From the NCBI GenBank assembly GCA_934465125.1, contig CAKSKO010000033.1:1-9238 (forward strand): 9,238 bases of DNA, read 5' to 3'. The notes under the pieces were generated by a model that was not told the origin of the DNA, searched no databases, and saw only the letters and a list, made by a program, of their open reading frames with translations. Positions 6,830-9,238 of the stretch are shown here, one piece after another (the first letter of the stretch is position 1; each line of letters starts with the position of its first letter). The position numbers and the translations under genes are program-made. Origin of the DNA: an uncultured Eubacteriales bacterium. Its GTDB lineage: Bacteria; Bacillota; Clostridia; Oscillospirales; Acutalibacteraceae.

Positions 6830-7774
6830 TTACGAAAGGGGCATTCCTGTAAAGAGATTGATCCCTTTGCTATGCTCAACAAAATAAATAACAACTGTTG
6901 CAATTCCTAAGATCAAAGTATACCAAATAAAAACGCTCATTTTATCAGTAGCAAGTAACCACTTAAACAGTTTGATCGCTAGAAAGCCAACAACAGCTGA
7001 AACAATCATCCCAATAACAACTGGCAAAACCTCTACATCGATGCTGTTCATTTCAATCGCATCCTTAAATTCAAGAACAGCTGCAGCTAAAATTGAGGGA
7101 ATTCCCAAAATAAACGAATAATCAAGAGCGGTTTGTTTATTAATTCCGCGCAGTAAGCCAATAGATAAAGTAGACCCTGAGCGGGAAAGACCTGGGAAAA
7201 TTGCAGCGGCACACTGTACCAAACCAACACAAATAGAGTCTACTGGATTAAATTCTCTTCTCCCAACAGGTCCGCTTTTGCCATTTCTTTTTTCAAGATG
7301 TCTTTTTGCGGTCCTTTCGTTAGCGCTAACTCCTAAGGTTAACAGACCACTTGTCACCAGTAAAGAAATTCCAACAATTAGGATATTTCCGCTGTTTGCC
7401 CAGTTTTCTGCAATATCTTTCAAATTCATTCCCGTTCCCGGAATTGGAATGAATAGCAAAAACAATGGCAATAAACCAATTACTAGCATTATAACCAATC
7501 GTTTGTCATGATCAAGCTCACTCCATTTAAATTTGCCAGTAAAGATATCTCCAATCATGGAGAAAAAAGCAGAAAACAAACGAATCACCAATTTAAAATA
7601 TACCGCTAATACAGCGATCAATGTTCCTAGATGGAGCATAACGTCAAAAAATAGGTTGTTTCCGTGAACTCCCAATACATGTTGTGACAAAGCCAAATGT
7701 CCACTGCTGGAAACAGGAAGAAATTCCGTTAGTCCCTGTACAATTCCTTGAATGATTGCTTCAAAAATACCCAT
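6830..7774 (-). CDS. uppP: Undecaprenyl-diphosphate phosphatase UppP (BacA)
   Basis: UppP removes a phosphate from undecaprenyl diphosphate at the outer face of the membrane, regenerating the lipid carrier for peptidoglycan and other surface glycans; raised levels give bacitracin resistance. The 314-residue protein starts MGIFEAIIQGIVQGLTEFLP. The (E/Q)xxxE motif is Q13/E17 (Gln at the position of E. coli Glu17), followed by PVSSSGHL with His 26. The second motif, PGLSRSGST (194-202), carries Arg 198, equivalent to a catalytic Arg in E. coli. Roughly eight hydrophobic segments are visible. It is some 40 residues longer than E. coli UppP (about 273), largely through a charged loop at about 150-178 before the second motif. 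A longer frame begins at TTG 7816, but a strong GGAGG sits 5 bases before ATG 7774 and the protein then begins as the family does. It lies between tepA and ftsK, and is probably expressed from the tepA promoter or a nearby unseen one. Confidence 0.95.
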   Translation of the reverse strand: MGIFEAIIQGIVQGLTEFLPVSSSGHLALSQHVLGVHGNNLFFDVMLHLGTLIAVLAVYFKLVIRLFSAFFSMIGDIFTGKFKWSELDHDKRLVIMLVIGLLPLFLLFIPIPGTGMNLKDIAENWANSGNILIVGISLLVTSGLLTLGVSANERTAKRHLEKRNGKSGPVGRREFNPVDSICVGLVQCAAAIFPGLSRSGSTLSIGLLRGINKQTALDYSFILGIPSILAAAVLEFKDAIEMNSIDVEVLPVVIGMIVSAVVGFLAIKLFKWLLATDKMSVFIWYTLILGIATVVIYFVEHSKGINLFTGMPLS

Positions 7775-7779
7775 ATGTT

Positions 7780-7784
7780 CCTCC
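7780..7784 (-). promoter_or_regulatory. Ribosome binding site deciding the uppP start
   Basis: GGAGG on the minus strand precedes ATG 7772-7774 by 5 bases (AACAT). It lies inside the longer reading frame that begins at TTG 7816, so the shorter, family-length product is preferred. Confidence 0.8.
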
Positions 7785-7839
7785 GAATATGTAAATTTTA
7801 GTCCATCGAATCGCAATGCAATCCAGATTATGTAAATTC

Positions 7840-7864
7840 TCAGAAAGATTTTCGATCTTTCTGA
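7840..7864 (-). terminator. Hairpin between tepA and uppP (weak terminator or processing site)
   Basis: A perfect 10-bp inverted repeat, TCAGAAAGAT and ATCTTTCTGA, encloses a 5-base loop (7850-7854). On the minus strand it lies 13 bases past the tepA stop and 66 before the uppP start, and is followed by GAATTTACAT rather than a long T run. It may be a leaky terminator that lets some tepA transcripts reach uppP, or an mRNA processing or stabilising hairpin. Confidence 0.5.
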
Positions 7865-7876
7865 AAATTAGTACCA

Positions 7877-8722
7877 CTATTTCTTCTTACTTTTTTTTAC
7901 TGCTTTTTTCACTGTCTTTTCATCTGAAGATTTTTTGTCTTTTGTTGCCTTTGTCTCTTCTTTACTTTGGTCAATCAGATCGTATAAACAAGAAATAGCG
8001 TCTGAAAGGCTCCCTAGATAATCGATCAAACCTTCTTGCACCGCGTCTTTTCCATCAAGAACCGATCCAACGTCCATTACGAGTTCCCTTGTATTCATGG
8101 AAAGCTCAGTAAACCGTTCCGGCGAGATACTAGAATTCTTCGTGACAAACTTTGTAATTCTCTCCTGCATTCGCTGAAAGTACTCAAAGGTTTGTGGTAC
8201 CCCCAACATCAGTCCACTCATCCTGACTGGATGAACCGTCATGGAAGCAGATTCTGCGATAAACGATTTCTTTGCAGCAACCGCTAAAGGAACTCCAATA
8301 GAATGCCCTCCACCGAGCACCATAGAAACGGTCGGCTTTTTCATTCCTGCAATCAGCTCTGCTATTGCAAGCCCTGCTTCAACATCTCCCCCAACTGTAT
8401 TGAGTAAAATTAAAAGTCCGTCAATTCTTGGTTCTTCTTCTATCGCAACAAGCTGCGGGATTACATGTTCATATTTTGTGGTTTTATTTTGAGCTGATAA
8501 AATATAATGACCTTCAACCTGACCAATAATGGTTAAACAATGAATGGTATATCTTCCTTTGCTTGTAATAACAGAACCTGTTTGTATAATTTGTTCATTC
8601 TGTTTTTCACTTCCCGGACCATTATCTTCCGTTTCATTTGTTTCTTTTTGTGGATTGCCATACTCTAAAGGATTTGGAATTGATTGATTCCAGTAAAGAT
8701 CTCTATGATTACTATTCAACAT
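7877..8722 (-). CDS. tepA: TepA/YmfB-type Clp-fold serine protease-like protein
   Basis: TepA proteins belong to the ClpP/crotonase-fold serine peptidases; the Bacillus member was described as translocation-enhancing, but the substrate is not settled. From the chosen start it has 281 residues: a polar Asn/Gln/Glu-rich lead (about 1-50), the Clp-fold domain (about 55-245), and a lysine-rich tail ([10 protein letters not shown] at the end). Conserved segments are [60 protein letters not shown] with the presumed nucleophile Ser 141, TVHPVR with His 164, and [15 protein letters not shown]. Asp 217 ([13 protein letters not shown]) is the likely third triad member, by analogy. No signal peptide or membrane segment is evident. 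An ATG at 8743 gives seven more residues, but only the ATG at 8722 has a ribosome site (GAGAGGTG). Divergently transcribed from galE. It does not carry the catalytic-subunit context of a Clp ATPase gene nearby. Confidence 0.93.
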   Translation of the reverse strand: MLNSNHRDLYWNQSIPNPLEYGNPQKETNETEDNGPGSEKQNEQIIQTGSVITSKGRYTIHCLTIIGQVEGHYILSAQNKTTKYEHVIPQLVAIEEEPRIDGLLILLNTVGGDVEAGLAIAELIAGMKKPTVSMVLGGGHSIGVPLAVAAKKSFIAESASMTVHPVRMSGLMLGVPQTFEYFQRMQERITKFVTKNSSISPERFTELSMNTRELVMDVGSVLDGKDAVQEGLIDYLGSLSDAISCLYDLIDQSKEETKATKDKKSSDEKTVKKAVKKSKKK

Positions 8723-8729
8723 AATACCA

Positions 8730-8738
8730 CACCTCTCC
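8730..8738 (-). promoter_or_regulatory. Ribosome binding site deciding the tepA start
   Basis: GGAGAGGTG on the minus strand lies 7 bases before ATG 8720-8722. The upstream in-frame ATG (8741-8743) is preceded by TTTACGACAAACTA, with no purine-rich site. This favours the 281-residue form. Confidence 0.7.
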
Positions 8739-8778
8739 GACATTAGTTTGTCGTAAAGGAAGCAATATAATACATTTG

Positions 8779-8807
8779 ATTATATCATTTTTCATGATCT
8801 ACATCAA
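8779..8807 (-). promoter_or_regulatory. Promoter of tepA
   Basis: On the minus strand TTGATG (8802-8807) and a perfect TATAAT (8779-8784) are 17 bases apart, a near-ideal housekeeping sigma promoter. Expected transcription start is near 8772, giving a leader of about 50 bases before ATG 8722. An inverted repeat, ATCAT (8784-8788) and ATGAT (8794-8798), lies within the spacer, touching the -10. Confidence 0.75.
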
Positions 8808-8812
8808 GAAAA

Positions 8813-8828
8813 TTAACTATTTCGTTAA
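8813..8828. promoter_or_regulatory. Inverted repeat TTAAC-N6-GTTAA in the divergent region (possible operator)
   Basis: Perfect 5-bp arms at 8813-8817 and 8824-8828 sit just upstream of the tepA -35 and about 40 bases from the galE -35. This is a plausible regulator site by position and symmetry only; in AT-rich DNA such short repeats arise by chance often. Confidence 0.25.
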
Positions 8829-8866
8829 CATTTTATAAATTATCAAACTCGAATCTCTGTATTCAC

Positions 8867-8895
8867 TTGTAAAATACAACAGAAACTACTATAAT
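8867..8895 (+). promoter_or_regulatory. Promoter of galE
   Basis: TTGTAA (8867-8872) and a perfect TATAAT (8890-8895) are 17 bases apart. A second TATAAT follows directly (8896-8901) but would give a 23-base spacer, so the first is the functional candidate. Expected transcription start is near 8902, about 37 bases before the galE ATG. Confidence 0.78.
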
Positions 8896-8938
8896 TATAA
8901 TTGTCAAAATTTATTATGACTTAATAAGGAGGGTTTTT

Positions 8939-9238
8939 ATGCCTACAATTTTAGCAACCGGCGGTGCCGGATATATCGGTAGCCATACATGCGTAGAACT
9001 CCTAAACTCTGGATATGACGTCATTGTAGTAGATAATTTTTGCAACAGTGTCCCTGAGGTTTTGAAAAGAGTAGAAACAATCACAGGAAAAAGCTTAAAA
9101 GCATATCACTGTGATATCCGAGATCGGGAAGCACTAAAAGAAGTCTTCTCTGAAAATAAAATTGATGCTGTCATCCATTTTGCAGGGCTAAAGGCGGTTG
9201 GAGAATCCTGCCAAAAACCTCTTTTATATTTTGAAAAC
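8939..9238 (+). CDS. galE: UDP-glucose 4-epimerase GalE, 3' end cut by window
   Basis: GalE interconverts UDP-glucose and UDP-galactose using bound NAD, in galactose use (Leloir pathway) and to supply UDP-galactose for surface polysaccharides. The first 100 codons are present and remain open to the right edge; E. coli GalE has 338 residues, so about 30 percent is visible. The NAD-binding Rossmann start is clear: TGGAGYIGSH with Gly 8, 11 and 14, then VVDN with Asp 32 binding the NAD ribose, CDIRD at 58-62, and VIHFAGLKAVGES at 78-90, which closely matches known GalE proteins. An AAGGAGGG site (8926-8933) lies 5 bases before the ATG, and a good promoter lies upstream. The catalytic Ser/Tyr-x-x-x-Lys part lies beyond the window. 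Divergent to tepA; whether it heads a sugar operon cannot be seen. Confidence 0.95.
   Translation, partial: MPTILATGGAGYIGSHTCVELLNSGYDVIVVDNFCNSVPEVLKRVETITGKSLKAYHCDIRDREALKEVFSENKIDAVIHFAGLKAVGESCQKPLLYFEN

Noticed and set aside
7775..7816. TTG-started extension of uppP
   Set aside because: It adds 14 residues not seen in the family and would place the clear GGAGG site inside the coding region.
8241..8492. 83-codon plus-strand frame opposite tepA
   Set aside because: It mirrors the conserved Clp-fold core of tepA and has no independent support.
1..9238. CRISPR arrays, tRNA or rRNA genes, insertion sequences, riboswitches
   Set aside because: No regularly spaced repeats, cloverleaf-like segments, transposase genes with terminal repeats or long structured leaders were seen, and the gaps between genes are all shorter than about 220 bases.

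Overview
The window reads as a piece of an AT-rich chromosome from a Gram-positive bacterium of the Firmicutes, most likely a member of the Clostridia. The reasons are the strong AGGAGG-type ribosome sites, the AT-rich sigma-A-like promoters, a TepA/YmfB-type Clp-fold protein upstream of an ftsK/spoIIIE gene (close together also in Bacillus subtilis), and a paired metallo-beta-lactamase/DUF3006 module. Assignment below class level would be a guess. All genes look intact apart from the two cut by the window edges, and nothing marks a mobile element.

Layout. (1) Bases 1-842, plus strand: the C-terminal part of a RodA/FtsW/SpoVE peptidoglycan polymerase, cut by the left edge. (2) Bases 886-924: a hairpin with T-rich flanks on both sides, serving as a shared terminator for two converging transcription units. 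(3) Bases 952-3983, minus strand: a tight, overlapping operon transcribed as ygiQ (radical SAM), then a membrane-anchored ComEC-type metallo-beta-lactamase-fold hydrolase, then a 72-residue DUF3006 protein. (4) Bases 4065-6674, minus strand: ftsK/spoIIIE, a septal DNA translocase of 869 residues with a GTG start. (5) Bases 6830-7774, minus strand: uppP, undecaprenyl-diphosphate phosphatase, followed by a probable terminator. (6) Bases 7877-8722, minus strand: tepA, a Clp-fold serine protease-like protein, separated from uppP by a hairpin. (7) Bases 8723-8938: a divergent promoter region with well-formed promoters for tepA (minus) and galE (plus). (8) Bases 8939-9238, plus strand: the first 100 codons of galE, cut by the right edge.

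Functionally the window leans towards envelope and division: lipid carrier recycling (UppP), glycan polymerisation (RodA/FtsW-like), chromosome clearance from the septum (FtsK/SpoIIIE) and UDP-sugar supply for surface glycans (GalE). TepA has been linked to secretion and spore-related functions in Bacillus. YgiQ, the MBL-fold protein and the DUF3006 protein have no settled roles; their overlap suggests co-expression. Four genes (the MBL protein, uppP, tepA and ftsK) have starts settled here by ribosome sites rather than by the longest reading frame. I see no rRNA, tRNA, CRISPR array, insertion sequence, riboswitch or defence system, and no stretch over 300 bases without a gene. I do not see a clearly novel system; the findings are modest regulatory and protein-level oddities.
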